64,000 nt of DNA. Origin: Bradyrhizobium sp. BR 10289. Its GTDB lineage: Bacteria; Pseudomonadota; Alphaproteobacteria; Rhizobiales; Xanthobacteraceae. The notes under the pieces are model-generated. The model saw only the letters and a program-made list of their open reading frames with translations, was not told the origin of the DNA and made no database searches. Below, one piece after another: positions 33,705 through 41,200 of this stretch. The stretch's first letter is position 1. The number at the start of each line of letters is the position of its first letter. The translations under genes were made by a program, and so were the position numbers. The DNA lies in assembly GCF_019455385.1 (NCBI RefSeq), contig NZ_JACOFR010000013.1:124001-188000 (forward strand), read 5' to 3'.

Positions 33705-34592
33705 TCAGCTCAACACGCCATATTTCCTGAACCAGGCCTCCGCCTGCTTCCAGGCATCCTCCGCCGCGTCCTTGCGGTAGCTGCCGCGGTAATCGGCATG
33801 GAAGCCGTGCGGCGCCTCCGGATAGATCTTGAATTCGGCCGTCTTCTTGTTCTCCGCGAGTGCCGCCTTCATCTGCTCGACCTGGGTGACGGGAATGCCG
33901 GTATCGGCGCCGCCATAGAGGCCGAGCACCGGCGCCTTCATCTCAGGGGCGAGCTGCATCGGGCTCTTCGGCCACAGCGGATTGGCGGGGTCGACCACCG
34001 TGCCGTAGAACGCGACACCCGCCTTGAGCGCGCCGCTATGGGCGGCATATTCCCACACCGTGCGGCCGCCACGGCAGAAGCCGATGATGCCGAGCTTGGC
34101 GGTGTCGCCGCCCTGCGCGCCCGCCCAGGCCACCACCGCGTCGAGGTCCGAGAGCAGCTCGGCATCCGGTTTGGAATTGACGATCGGCAGCAGGTCCTTG
34201 ATGTCGGTGATCTTGGTGAGGTCAGTGCCCTTGCGGAAATAATAGTCGGGCGCGATGGCGAAGGCGCCGAGCTTGGCGAGACGCCGCGTCACATCCTTGA
34301 TGTATTCGTGCAGGCCGAAGATCTCCATCGCCACGATGATGACAGGCGCCTTGGTATTGCCGGCGGGGCGAGCGAAATAGGCGGGCATCTCCTCCGCGCC
34401 GACCTTGATCCTGGCCTCGCCGGCCTGGAGGCCGCTGGTGTCGGTTGTAATGGCCTCGGCACGGACCGGACCTGCCGCGAGCGTGTAGCCGGCGGCGACC
34501 GCCGCGGTGGCGCTCATGAATCCGCGGCGCGAGACCGGGGCGACCTTGGTCAGCCCGACGACATCGGATGTCATGGTGGTTTCGAAGCTCAT
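33705..34592 (-). CDS. Dienelactone hydrolase family protein, Tat-exported
   Basis: A 295-residue alpha/beta hydrolase with an N-terminal Tat-like signal (SRRGFMSATAAVAAGYTLAA). The nucleophile elbow is GFCRGGR, a cysteine at the nucleophile position as in dienelactone hydrolase; the acid is in YGGADTGIP, and the histidine in PHGFHADYR. DLH enzymes hydrolyse 4-carboxymethylenebutenolide or related lactones, but exported DLH-like proteins often act on other esters. ATG 34592 follows AGGAAGGGAC; the frame extends upstream to 34937 without homology. Monocistronic, with a 617-base upstream region. Confidence 0.85.
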   Translation of the reverse strand: MSFETTMTSDVVGLTKVAPVSRRGFMSATAAVAAGYTLAAGPVRAEAITTDTSGLQAGEARIKVGAEEMPAYFARPAGNTKAPVIIVAMEIFGLHEYIKDVTRRLAKLGAFAIAPDYYFRKGTDLTKITDIKDLLPIVNSKPDAELLSDLDAVVAWAGAQGGDTAKLGIIGFCRGGRTVWEYAAHSGALKAGVAFYGTVVDPANPLWPKSPMQLAPEMKAPVLGLYGGADTGIPVTQVEQMKAALAENKKTAEFKIYPEAPHGFHADYRGSYRKDAAEDAWKQAEAWFRKYGVLS

Positions 34593-35209
34593 CGGTAGGT
34601 CCCTTCCTGCTGCCTGCCATGGTCTCCCGGGGGCGACGCATTCGCCAATAGTTGCCCGGGAAAGGCAAATCACCAGCCTGCGAGCATGTTGCTCGCCGGC
34701 CTCATCCCTTCGTCGGCAAAAACCGATCGGGGCGCGCCGGCCGGGCAGATCCGATCGTGTGCGGGATTTAACCGCGTAGCTGCGCTGCGACGCAACATCC
34801 ATTAACTGAAAATTGCGGTTCTCCCCCCGCACCTCACCCGGTCGCGAGTTGCAGAGATGCCGCCTCTTCGCAGAATTGAAACGCGTCGGCGCAACAAATG
34901 GGCTGCACAGTGACTGCCACGACACATCATGTTGCACGGATGCTGCGCGCTGTCGGGATCCTGCAAGCGAAGCGCGGACATTTGACTGAAATTTTCAGAA
35001 GAGTTGAGCGGCTCGATTTACTCGAACTTTCTTTGTGACGCTCTAGTTGCACGGCCGGAAGTTCCCTCCGGGAAACCAGGAAGCAGCTTCTCACACGCGG
35101 TCCACCGTCCGGCCACGGATGAAGGATCGCGCGAGAGCTTCATTGTCGTCCACCAGATTGCGCTGCCCAAGGCTCAATTGAATAAAGCTTTATACGACCT
35201 GGAACCGAA
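34593..35209. other. 617-base intergenic region between divergent hydrolase and MarR-like genes
   Basis: This gap separates the start of the leftward dienelactone hydrolase from the start of the rightward MarR-like regulator. I see no convincing gene: a TTG-initiated frame of 69 codons at 35004-35213 lacks a ribosome site and homology. Base composition is lower in GC than the flanks around 34770-35060. The only clear element is the palindrome at 35182-35193 just before the regulator. Two promoters facing outward should lie here, but I could not pick reliable -35/-10 boxes. Confidence 0.5.
35182..35193. promoter_or_regulatory. 12-bp palindrome ATAAAGCTTTAT, candidate MarR-type operator
   Basis: A perfect AT-rich palindrome lies 17 bases upstream of the MarR-like start codon, at the place expected for a -10/start region. 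MarR-family dimers bind AT-rich palindromes of 10-20 bp and commonly repress their own gene, so this is the probable autoregulatory site. Confidence 0.5.
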
Positions 35210-35788
35210 ATGAATTTGGCTCGCGAATCGATTGAACTGTTGGAGCAGGTCGCGCGGATCCTGTGGTTCGAAGGCACCAAGCACGGCTTGCGCGACCGCG
35301 AATGGATGGCGCTGCGTTTTCTCTCGCGCGCCAACCGGTTTTCCCGCACGCCCTCGGCGCTCGCGAGTTATGTCGGCACGACGCGCGGCACCGCCTCGTT
35401 CATCATCGGCGAGCTCGAGCGGCTCGGCTATATCGAGCGGAAGCGTTCGGCCAAGGACAAGCGATCGGTGATGCTCAGCGTCACGCAGCAGGGCAAGAAG
35501 TTCCTGGCGCGCGACCCCGTCAACGTTCTGGTCGAAGCGATCGCCGTCCTCGATGACGAGGCTAAAATCCGCTTCCGCGACGCGCTCCGGCACGTGCTCG
35601 ACCAATCGGACGCCGCCGAGCAACGGCACCATACCGACGTCTGCAAGCGCTGCATCTTCCTTCGCGAAGATCGCACCATCGCGGACGGCAAGACCGCGGT
35701 CGAGTTCAGCTGCCGCCTGTTCCGCGCCCCGATCGCGGAGCCGGAGATCGAACTGCTATGCACCAGCTTCGAGCATCACCGCCAATAG
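35210..35788 (+). CDS. MarR-type winged-helix regulator with a C-terminal cysteine cluster
   Basis: A 192-residue protein. Residues about 5-115 form a MarR-like winged helix: REWMALRFLSRAN, TPSALASYVGTTRGTASFIIGELE (recognition helix region), and the wing YIERKRSAKDKRSVMLS. Beyond the usual MarR end it has an 80-residue extension with His-His, CxxC, then single cysteines, in the spacing C-x2-C-x19-C-x15-C, and a final His-His. This could bind a metal or Fe-S cluster or sense redox state; none of that is shown by sequence alone. It lies between the dienelactone hydrolase (divergent) and a convergent membrane protein gene, so the hydrolase is a candidate target. Confidence 0.8.
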   Translation: MNLARESIELLEQVARILWFEGTKHGLRDREWMALRFLSRANRFSRTPSALASYVGTTRGTASFIIGELERLGYIERKRSAKDKRSVMLSVTQQGKKFLARDPVNVLVEAIAVLDDEAKIRFRDALRHVLDQSDAAEQRHHTDVCKRCIFLREDRTIADGKTAVEFSCRLFRAPIAEPEIELLCTSFEHHRQ

Positions 35789-35801
35789 ACGACTTCGCCG
35801 A

Positions 35802-36740
35802 TCAGGGCGTCGCCTTGCGCGACGAATAGATGACACCGCCGCTGGACTCCACCACCAGCCGCCCGTTCTCGTTCCTGATCTCCTCAATGCGGCCGAGACC
35901 AGGCACCTGCTGTCCCAGCACCACCTCGATGACGCCGTTCGGGCTCTGCAGGATCGCGATCCCCTCATAAGCCTGGCGGACCGACCAGCCCTTGACCGGT
36001 TTTCGCGGCGCCGACGGAGGCACCGACCCGGTGATCTCGGGGGAAGCGAGCTGTGCCATCATCGGCGGAGCCGGGGATGGCTGCGATTGCACCGCTGCCG
36101 GCGCCGGCGTCTGGGCCTGCGCCAGGGCGAGCTTGTCGAGCTTCGCGGTCGAGGACGAGCTGGCCCGTTCGATACGGTCGAGATTCTCTCCGAACCTGCC
36201 GAACCGGTCGTTGGTCGCCTTGCTCGATTGATCGACCGCGGTGCGCAAGCCGTCGAGATTTTCGGACACGCCCGCGACCTGCTTGCGCAACTGCGCCACG
36301 GTCTCGCGCAGATTCCTGATCTCCATATTGGCCGCAACACTGCTCTGGCCGGGCTGCGTGGTGGTGAGATAGGCGATCACGCCGGTGCAGGCGCACACCA
36401 CCAGAATCGCGGCGACCGCCAGCGTCGCGAGCGGCGCGACCCATGTCGGACGGGGCGGCGGCGGCTTGGCCACGATCACGGCCGGCTTGATCACGGTCGG
36501 CGCAGGCTTGGGTATCGCCATCTTGTCGAGACGCGCCTTGGCGCGGATGCGCTTCAATCCCTCGAGTGCTTCCTTTGCGAGCGTCTCGTCGTTCGACGCA
36601 GGCGACATACGCTTTGCGTTGGCTGCGGGCTTCGCCGCTTGCGTCGTGTTGTCCTTGGTCGTGCGTTGCTCCGGAGCCGGCTTCGCCGCCGCGGAAACAT
36701 CGGCGGTCGCACCGGGACGAGCTTGTCCATCGGACAACAT
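35802..36740 (-). CDS. Hypothetical single-pass membrane protein with coiled coil
   Basis: A 312-residue protein I cannot assign to a named family. The N-terminal 110 residues are Ala/Pro/Lys-rich and cytoplasmic, followed by one transmembrane segment (VAPLATLAVAAILVVCACTGVIAYL, near 107-131; first half VAPLATLAVAAILVV). A predicted coiled coil spans about 140-200 (EIRNLRETVAQLRKQV). A C-terminal globular part (YEGIAILQSPNGVIEV and VPGLGRIEEIRNENG) resembles small beta domains in periplasmic proteins of Bradyrhizobium. It sits 800 bases from the flagellar regulator but is on the other strand, and nothing in it is flagellar. Likely periplasmic scaffold; function unknown. Confidence 0.7.
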   Translation of the reverse strand: MLSDGQARPGATADVSAAAKPAPEQRTTKDNTTQAAKPAANAKRMSPASNDETLAKEALEGLKRIRAKARLDKMAIPKPAPTVIKPAVIVAKPPPPRPTWVAPLATLAVAAILVVCACTGVIAYLTTTQPGQSSVAANMEIRNLRETVAQLRKQVAGVSENLDGLRTAVDQSSKATNDRFGRFGENLDRIERASSSSTAKLDKLALAQAQTPAPAAVQSQPSPAPPMMAQLASPEITGSVPPSAPRKPVKGWSVRQAYEGIAILQSPNGVIEVVLGQQVPGLGRIEEIRNENGRLVVESSGGVIYSSRKATP

Positions 36741-37558
36741 GTGAAATGCTCCGTTCGCTTCGATCTCTTGAGTGACGAATTTATTTGTCGAAGCTTGCCT
36801 GAAACGTGCGCATCAAAAACGTTTCAGCGCGCGCGAAGCGACGTCGCATGAGCGAAACGCGCCACGCACGTGGCAAGAGTGCGACTCGAAAGACACACCC
36901 TCGCCAAGATTTCGCCAGGCTGGAGTCTTCTTGCCGTACATGAGTCGAATTGCCGCATGTGGACATCCGGTGGACAAAGTCAATTCGGGGTTGAAAACCC
37001 CCGCCTGCGCGTGACTCGCAACACCACCCAAAACAGCTGCAATTATACAGGGATGCGGAACTATAGAACCGTCACGGTGCAAAACTAATTCGAAAACCAA
37101 ATCAACTGATGCGAACAAATATACAAAGAAACAACTCGAAACAAACAAACAGCATCAAACACACGTAGCAATCGCTTTGTTTCGCACGCTTGATCGGAAA
37201 TCGGCAATTGTTACGGTCCTACTCAAGTGATTCTCGCCAGTTGGCGAGGAGATCGGCAAGGTTCAGTAGCGTTCGGGCGCGACAAGCAACTTGACGCAAC
37301 TGTTCTAGGTAGCCGTCTCAACCGCCCCGCGAGGTGATCCGTAAGACACCCGCCGGGCCTCACGCAGTAAGCGTTCAGTATCGAGTCGAAGTAACAGGCC
37401 CGCGCAGGTGGGCACTGAATGCGTAGGGCTGCCCGCGAATATCGAAACCATAACAACGGTTCGCGGGATGGGAAATATCGTCAAACAGCATGGTCGCCGA
37501 GCCGGGCATCACACCAACCATCCGGCCGCGACAAGTGCGAAACAGGGGCGAAAGACTG
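36741..37558. other. 818-base gene-free control region upstream of ftcR
   Basis: This is the largest gene-free stretch in the window. It contains CTGAAACG...CGTTTCAG at 36799-36827 (8-bp arms, 13-base gap), about 60-90 bases upstream of the membrane coiled-coil gene. Further right, 37020-37215 is strikingly AT-rich and A-rich on the plus strand, with a possible TATAGA box at 37062 and a dyad ACCGT-C-ACGGT at 37068-37078. A long untranslated leader or many regulator sites for the flagellar master gene would fit. No RNA family recognised, no coding potential. Confidence 0.6.
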
Positions 37559-38329
37559 ATGTATATTATCGTTGATGATCGCGAGAGCGTCACGAACAGC
37601 TACGTTGGAGGGCTCGTTCGCGAAGGTGTCTCGTCGATCGGATTCTCCTCCGGAGAATTCTGGGACTGGCTGCAGTCTGCGAGTGAATCGGACCTGGCGG
37701 CGGTCGACGCTTTCCTCCTCGGGGATTGCGACGCTCGCGGAACCCTGCCACGCGCGATGCGCAAGCGCTCTGCGGCGCCGATCATCGCCATGAGCGGCCA
37801 GAAGATGCTCAAGAACACGCTGGAGCTGTTCGAATCGGGCGTCGATGACGTCGTCCACGTGCCTGTCCATTTGCGTGAGATCCTTGCCCGGACGGCCGCG
37901 ATCGCGCGTCGCCGGGTGGGCGAACTGCCGAGGCCCTGCGAGACCAGGATCCAGGTCTTCTTCAACGGGCGTGACCCCGAGATCGCGGGCCACGCCCTCA
38001 CCCTGCCCCGCCGCGAGCTGCGCATTCTCGAATATATGGTCAGCAACCACGGCAAGTGGGTCACCAAGACGCAGATCTTCAACGCGGTCTACGGCATCTT
38101 CGAGTCCACCTTCGACGAGAGCGTGATCGAAAGCCACGTCAGCAAGCTGCGCAAGAAACTTCGCGACCGCCTCGGCTTCGATGCGATCGTGGCGAGGCGT
38201 TACGTCGGATACCGCCTCAACATCCCTGCAGGCGAGACCCTCGACGTGCCGATGCAGGATCTCGACGAGGTCGGCATCCTCCTCAACAATGCGCACGTCG
38301 CACCGGCCGCCTATCCGGCCGGAAACTGA
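37559..38329 (+). CDS. ftcR: Flagellar master regulator FtcR/LafR (OmpR-type)
   Basis: A 256-residue response-regulator-like protein. The N-terminal domain starts MYIIVDDRESVTNSYVGGL and lacks the canonical phospho-acceptor set: only one Asp of the acidic pair is clear, and the usual catalytic aspartate region reads DAFLLGDCDARG. The C-terminal winged helix (LPRRELRILEYMVSNHGKWV, DESVIESHVSKLRKKL, given as two pieces) is OmpR-type. This is the Brucella FtcR / Bradyrhizobium LafR family, the class IB master activator of the rhizobial lateral-type flagellum. ATG 37559 is preferred over an upstream ATG at 37490 because it begins the receiver fold. It diverges from nothing flagellar; all flagellar genes in the window are on the other strand, converging on it. 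Confidence 0.88.
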   Translation: MYIIVDDRESVTNSYVGGLVREGVSSIGFSSGEFWDWLQSASESDLAAVDAFLLGDCDARGTLPRAMRKRSAAPIIAMSGQKMLKNTLELFESGVDDVVHVPVHLREILARTAAIARRRVGELPRPCETRIQVFFNGRDPEIAGHALTLPRRELRILEYMVSNHGKWVTKTQIFNAVYGIFESTFDESVIESHVSKLRKKLRDRLGFDAIVARRYVGYRLNIPAGETLDVPMQDLDEVGILLNNAHVAPAAYPAGN

Positions 38330-38352
38330 CGGCAAAAGCCCTCACAAACGGA

Positions 38353-38389
38353 CAACGGCCTCTGCGAAGCACCTTCGCGGAGGCCGTTG
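38353..38389. terminator. Long hairpin between ftcR and the convergent flagellar operon
   Basis: CAACGGCCTC pairs with GAGGCCGTTG around an inner GCGAAG-CAC-CTTCGC stem, giving a near-continuous hairpin of about 16 bp with one internal mismatch. It sits 23 bases after the ftcR stop, in the gap between convergent genes. There is no good T-tract on either side, so it may be a terminator or a 3'-stabilising stem. Confidence 0.6.
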
Positions 38390-38538
38390 CACATCAGGGG
38401 GCGGGATCGCGGCACGCAGCTTGCAGCGGCGCCAAGGGGCAGCAGCGCGAAGGCGCGACGCAACGCGCATCGCACCTCAAGTCTTCGTGCGGGCATGAGC
38501 GGTCCGGAAGGCCGGGGGCTCGCCTGTCCGGCGGAGCT

Positions 38539-38997
38539 TTACGGCTTCGACTGGAATTCTTCCTTCGAGACGTAATTGAAGTCCTCGACCAGGACGTCCT
38601 GGACGACGTCGGCCTGCATCCGCTCGTTAACACGCTGCTTGATGGCCGTGGTGAGGATGGAGAGGTCGTAACGGGCGAGCTTCCTGAAATCGAGCCGGTC
38701 GTCTGCATAGATCCTGCGGAAGGCCTCGTCGACCACGAACGGCTCCGGCGGCACGTTGAGCTGGTGCATCACCTTGGCTTCTACGGTGTAGACGAAGCGC
38801 GCGACGATGTAGCCCTGCACGCTGCCGTTCTCGACCATGGGCACGCTCAGCGCCCGCGTCTTCTGGTATTGCAGCCCGTCGAGATACGCGTCCTTGGCCG
38901 GCAGCAGGCTGCCGTTTTCCTTCCAATAGGCCACGGCATAGCTCGTGCCTGCCGTGAGGATGCAGACCCAGAGCCCGGCCAGAACGAGTCTGATCAT
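38539..38997 (-). CDS. FliL-like membrane-anchored flagellar protein (hypothetical)
   Basis: A 152-residue protein with a single N-terminal membrane segment (IRLVLAGLWVCILTAGTSYAVAY) and a periplasmic domain. Its C-terminal half, LTTAIKQRVNERMQADVVQDVLVEDF, has the length and pattern of the FliL C-terminus, where a helix is followed by a final strand ending in an acidic-aromatic pair. That resemblance is weak and read by eye. A true fliL is present at 60145-60588, so this would be a second member. Its ATG overlaps the stop of the FlgN-like gene by 4 bases, and it is the last gene of the flagellar run, facing ftcR. Confidence 0.6.
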   Translation of the reverse strand: MIRLVLAGLWVCILTAGTSYAVAYWKENGSLLPAKDAYLDGLQYQKTRALSVPMVENGSVQGYIVARFVYTVEAKVMHQLNVPPEPFVVDEAFRRIYADDRLDFRKLARYDLSILTTAIKQRVNERMQADVVQDVLVEDFNYVSKEEFQSKP

Positions 38998-39506
38998 TTT
39001 CCGTCCTGCGCTGTGCGACCGGTATAGGTGCCGTCCGACTCGGCGTCCTTGATCGCCTTGACGATGATGGAGGCGACCTCGCGCACCGCATCGTAGTGCA
39101 TCTCGAGGAGCGAACGATTGCGCTCGAGCTTCTCACGCAAGCGCTGGATCTCCTCGGTGACCTCGGCCTCGGCGCCAAGATGCATCCGCGCCCGCATCAG
39201 GCGGACGAATTCGAGCATGCTCCGGCTCTTGCGGGCGCTGAAATCGTCGAAATCGATCTTCTTGCCCGTCGCGAGCGCCGCCGTCTCCTCCTCGACGATG
39301 CCCGCGAGCCGGCGGATTGACGCCAGCAGGCCGCGCACCTCGTCGGACCGCTCCGCCTCCGTGCCGTTGATCACCGCCTCGCTGCCGACATTCGGCACCA
39401 GAACGGGCAACAGCGCATCGCTCGATGCAGCTTCCGTCGTCATCGCCTCGGTGTCCACGACCGGCTGCTCCATCACCAGGGCCACCGCGCCTTCTTGTGC
39501 CTGCAT
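38994..39506 (-). CDS. FlgN-like flagellar chaperone (putative)
   Basis: A 170-residue protein, mostly helical after a 60-residue Ala/Glu/Val-rich N-terminus. The helical part has the FlgN rhythm: LASIRRLAGIVEEETAALATGK, then ARKSRSMLEFVRLMR, then LREKLERNRSLLEMHYDAV. FlgN chaperones deliver hook-filament junction proteins FlgK and FlgL to the export gate, and both genes are in this cluster. ATG 39506 has GAGGGG upstream; a TTG at 39524 is rejected. It ends with an ATGA overlap into the FliL-like gene. The assignment is by pattern, not by a strong motif. Confidence 0.6.
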   Translation of the reverse strand: MQAQEGAVALVMEQPVVDTEAMTTEAASSDALLPVLVPNVGSEAVINGTEAERSDEVRGLLASIRRLAGIVEEETAALATGKKIDFDDFSARKSRSMLEFVRLMRARMHLGAEAEVTEEIQRLREKLERNRSLLEMHYDAVREVASIIVKAIKDAESDGTYTGRTAQDGK

Positions 39507-39545
39507 AGGAAATTCACCCCTCAACTTCTGTCACCCATTCCCTGA

Positions 39546-40025
39546 TCATGATCCGACCTTCGCCGTCACGGCCGGTTCCGTCGGATGCGCGGCGAGCTGC
39601 TTGGCAATGCCAATGCCCTTGCCCTTCGCCAGCTGGTTACCAAGCTGCTCGGCCAGCATCGACTTCCACACGCCGCCGGCAGTCCCCTTGCCGAACACCT
39701 CCTCGGACTCCTTCGGCAGCATCGTCTCGACGAAGGTCTGGAGGATGAAGGCTTCGAACTTGCGATAGACCTCGTCCGGGCCGGGCTTCTTGATCACCTG
39801 CACCGGCGGCCCGTTCACAGCCGTCGACTGCGTCTCGGCAAGCTGGGCCGGGGATTGATCGGCGGCCGCCGCTCTGGCCTTGCTCGCTTCGGCGTCCATC
39901 GTGGTGGCGAAATCGGTGTCCGACGATTTCAGCGCATCGAGCTTCGCGGTCGCGGCGCGCTGCGCGACGGGGTCGGCCGCCTCGAGGACGTCGAGAACGA
40001 GGTCGGAGGTCGCTGTCACGATCAT
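39546..40025 (-). CDS. flgJ: Rod-binding protein, FlgJ N-terminal domain type
   Basis: A 159-residue protein. The C-terminal half has the FlgJ rod-domain pattern: KFEAFILQTFVETMLP, then GKGTAGGVWKSMLAEQLGNQLAKG, shown here by its first 12 residues GKGTAGGVWKSM. It has no muramidase domain, which in enterobacterial FlgJ is fused at the C-terminus; a separate transglycosylase is encoded in the cluster at 48773-49366. The ATG at 40025 overlaps the preceding gene stop by 4 bases. It should cap rod assembly in the periplasm, though no signal peptide is visible, as is normal for flagellar T3SS substrates. Confidence 0.75.
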   Translation of the reverse strand: MIVTATSDLVLDVLEAADPVAQRAATAKLDALKSSDTDFATTMDAEASKARAAAADQSPAQLAETQSTAVNGPPVQVIKKPGPDEVYRKFEAFILQTFVETMLPKESEEVFGKGTAGGVWKSMLAEQLGNQLAKGKGIGIAKQLAAHPTEPAVTAKVGS

Positions 40026-40441
40026 GTCTTGTTCCGGCTGGCTGGCCGTGGCGTCCACTCGCGCACGGCAGGGCTTATTCCCGTCATCTCTTCGAGCGCG
40101 CGCTTTTCCGCATCGCGAAGCTTGTCCGCAAGCGCCGCATTGGCGACTACCTGGAGCTGCTTGACGCGGCGCGTCTCGGTGCGAACCTGGTCGAGCTGCC
40201 GCGAAGCCTGCTCCTTCACCGCGCGCACCCCGACGCTCGTCCTGTTGAGACGCCGCGCGATCGAGTCGCTCGACGACCCCGCCGGCGGCTTGCCCCCGTT
40301 GAGGGCTCCGACCAGCCATTCCTGCTCGTCCTGCAAGCTTTGCTCCTGCTGCCGCAGGTGGACGAGCTGCCATTCGGCCAGCCGAAGCTGGAGCTTCACC
40401 AGCGAGACCATCCGACCGAGCTTGTCCGCGCGCGACTTCAT
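40022..40441 (-). CDS. FliJ-like coiled-coil flagellar protein (hypothetical)
   Basis: A 139-residue, almost wholly alpha-helical protein starting MKSRADKLGRMVSLVKLQLRLAEWQL. It lacks membrane segments and is rich in Gln, Arg and Leu in heptad-like patterns (LRQQEQSLQDEQEWL, ASRQLDQVRTETRRVKQL). Length and coiled-coil nature match FliJ, the escort protein of the flagellar export ATPase, but FliJ is poorly conserved so this is a suggestion. It lies 6 bases after fliR and overlaps the rod-protein gene by 4 bases. Its place in the export-gate block supports a role in secretion. Confidence 0.55.
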   Translation of the reverse strand: MKSRADKLGRMVSLVKLQLRLAEWQLVHLRQQEQSLQDEQEWLVGALNGGKPPAGSSSDSIARRLNRTSVGVRAVKEQASRQLDQVRTETRRVKQLQVVANAALADKLRDAEKRALEEMTGISPAVREWTPRPASRNKT

Positions 40442-40447
40442 GGCAGG

Positions 40448-41200
40448 TCATTCCGCCAGCGACGAGGCGACGCCGAGCGTGAACTGCGTCAGGAGCTCGT
40501 CGCTGATGAGGTAGAGCAGCAGGAAGCCCCCGAACAGCACGAAGGGCACCGAGACGAAGTAGACCGGAATCGATGGCGTCAGCTTGTTGATCAGGCCGAC
40601 CGCGAGGTTGACGATGATGGAATAGACGATGAAGGGGCTCGCGATCCGCACCGTCAGCACGAACGCTTCCGAGAGGTGGCCGACGAGCTGGTCCAGCGGC
40701 ATGCTGCCGCTGAGCCTGCTGCCGGGCTGCCAGACGTCGTAGGAATTCATCAACCCGCGCAGCACTTGCCAGTGCTGGTCGGTCATGAAGAACAGCGTGG
40801 TGACCGACGCCATGATCAGCGGCACCAGGGCCGGCGCAGGATCGGTGTCGGCAACCGGCGTGCCGGGGATGCTGCTCAGTCCGATCGCACTCGCCATCAC
40901 GGTCGCCATGGTCTGGAGTGCCAGGAAGAACACGCGCCCGCCGAGGCCGATGACGCTGCCAACCACGATCTCGGAGCCGATCAGCAAGGCCAGCGCCAGC
41001 GGCGCCACGTTCTCGGTCAGGGGTTTCAGGACCGCAATCAGGATCGGCGTCAGCGCAAACGTCGTGACGAGCGCGATGAACAGGCGGATCTGCACCGGGA
41101 CGTTGAGGCTGGAATAGCCGGGCACGAACATCAGGCAGGCGCCAATGCGGCAGAACACGATGAACGTGACCAGCACGCTGTCGGCGAGGCCGCTGATCAC
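40448..41200 (-). CDS. fliR: Flagellar export gate protein FliR
   Basis: A 250-residue inner-membrane protein with six hydrophobic segments, including VTFIVFCRIGACLMFVPGY and the FliR family's central SEIVVGSVIGLGGRVFF. It forms part of the FliPQR export channel. The start is GTG 41200, overlapping the flhA stop as GTGA; a longer frame reading through flhA sequence is an antisense/out-of-frame artefact. It is translated directly after FlhA, which it docks with in the export gate. Confidence 0.92.
   Translation of the reverse strand: MISGLADSVLVTFIVFCRIGACLMFVPGYSSLNVPVQIRLFIALVTTFALTPILIAVLKPLTENVAPLALALLIGSEIVVGSVIGLGGRVFFLALQTMATVMASAIGLSSIPGTPVADTDPAPALVPLIMASVTTLFFMTDQHWQVLRGLMNSYDVWQPGSRLSGSMPLDQLVGHLSEAFVLTVRIASPFIVYSIIVNLAVGLINKLTPSIPVYFVSVPFVLFGGFLLLYLISDELLTQFTLGVASSLAE

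Noticed and set aside
35004..35213. TTG-initiated 69-codon frame overlapping the MarR-like ATG by 4 bases
   Set aside because: There is no ribosome site or homology, and the candidate operator lies inside it. The overlap is probably chance.
37559..38329. Standard two-component response regulator with a partner histidine kinase
   Set aside because: The receiver domain lacks the clear phospho-acceptor pattern and no kinase gene is adjacent. The FtcR family is an orphan type.
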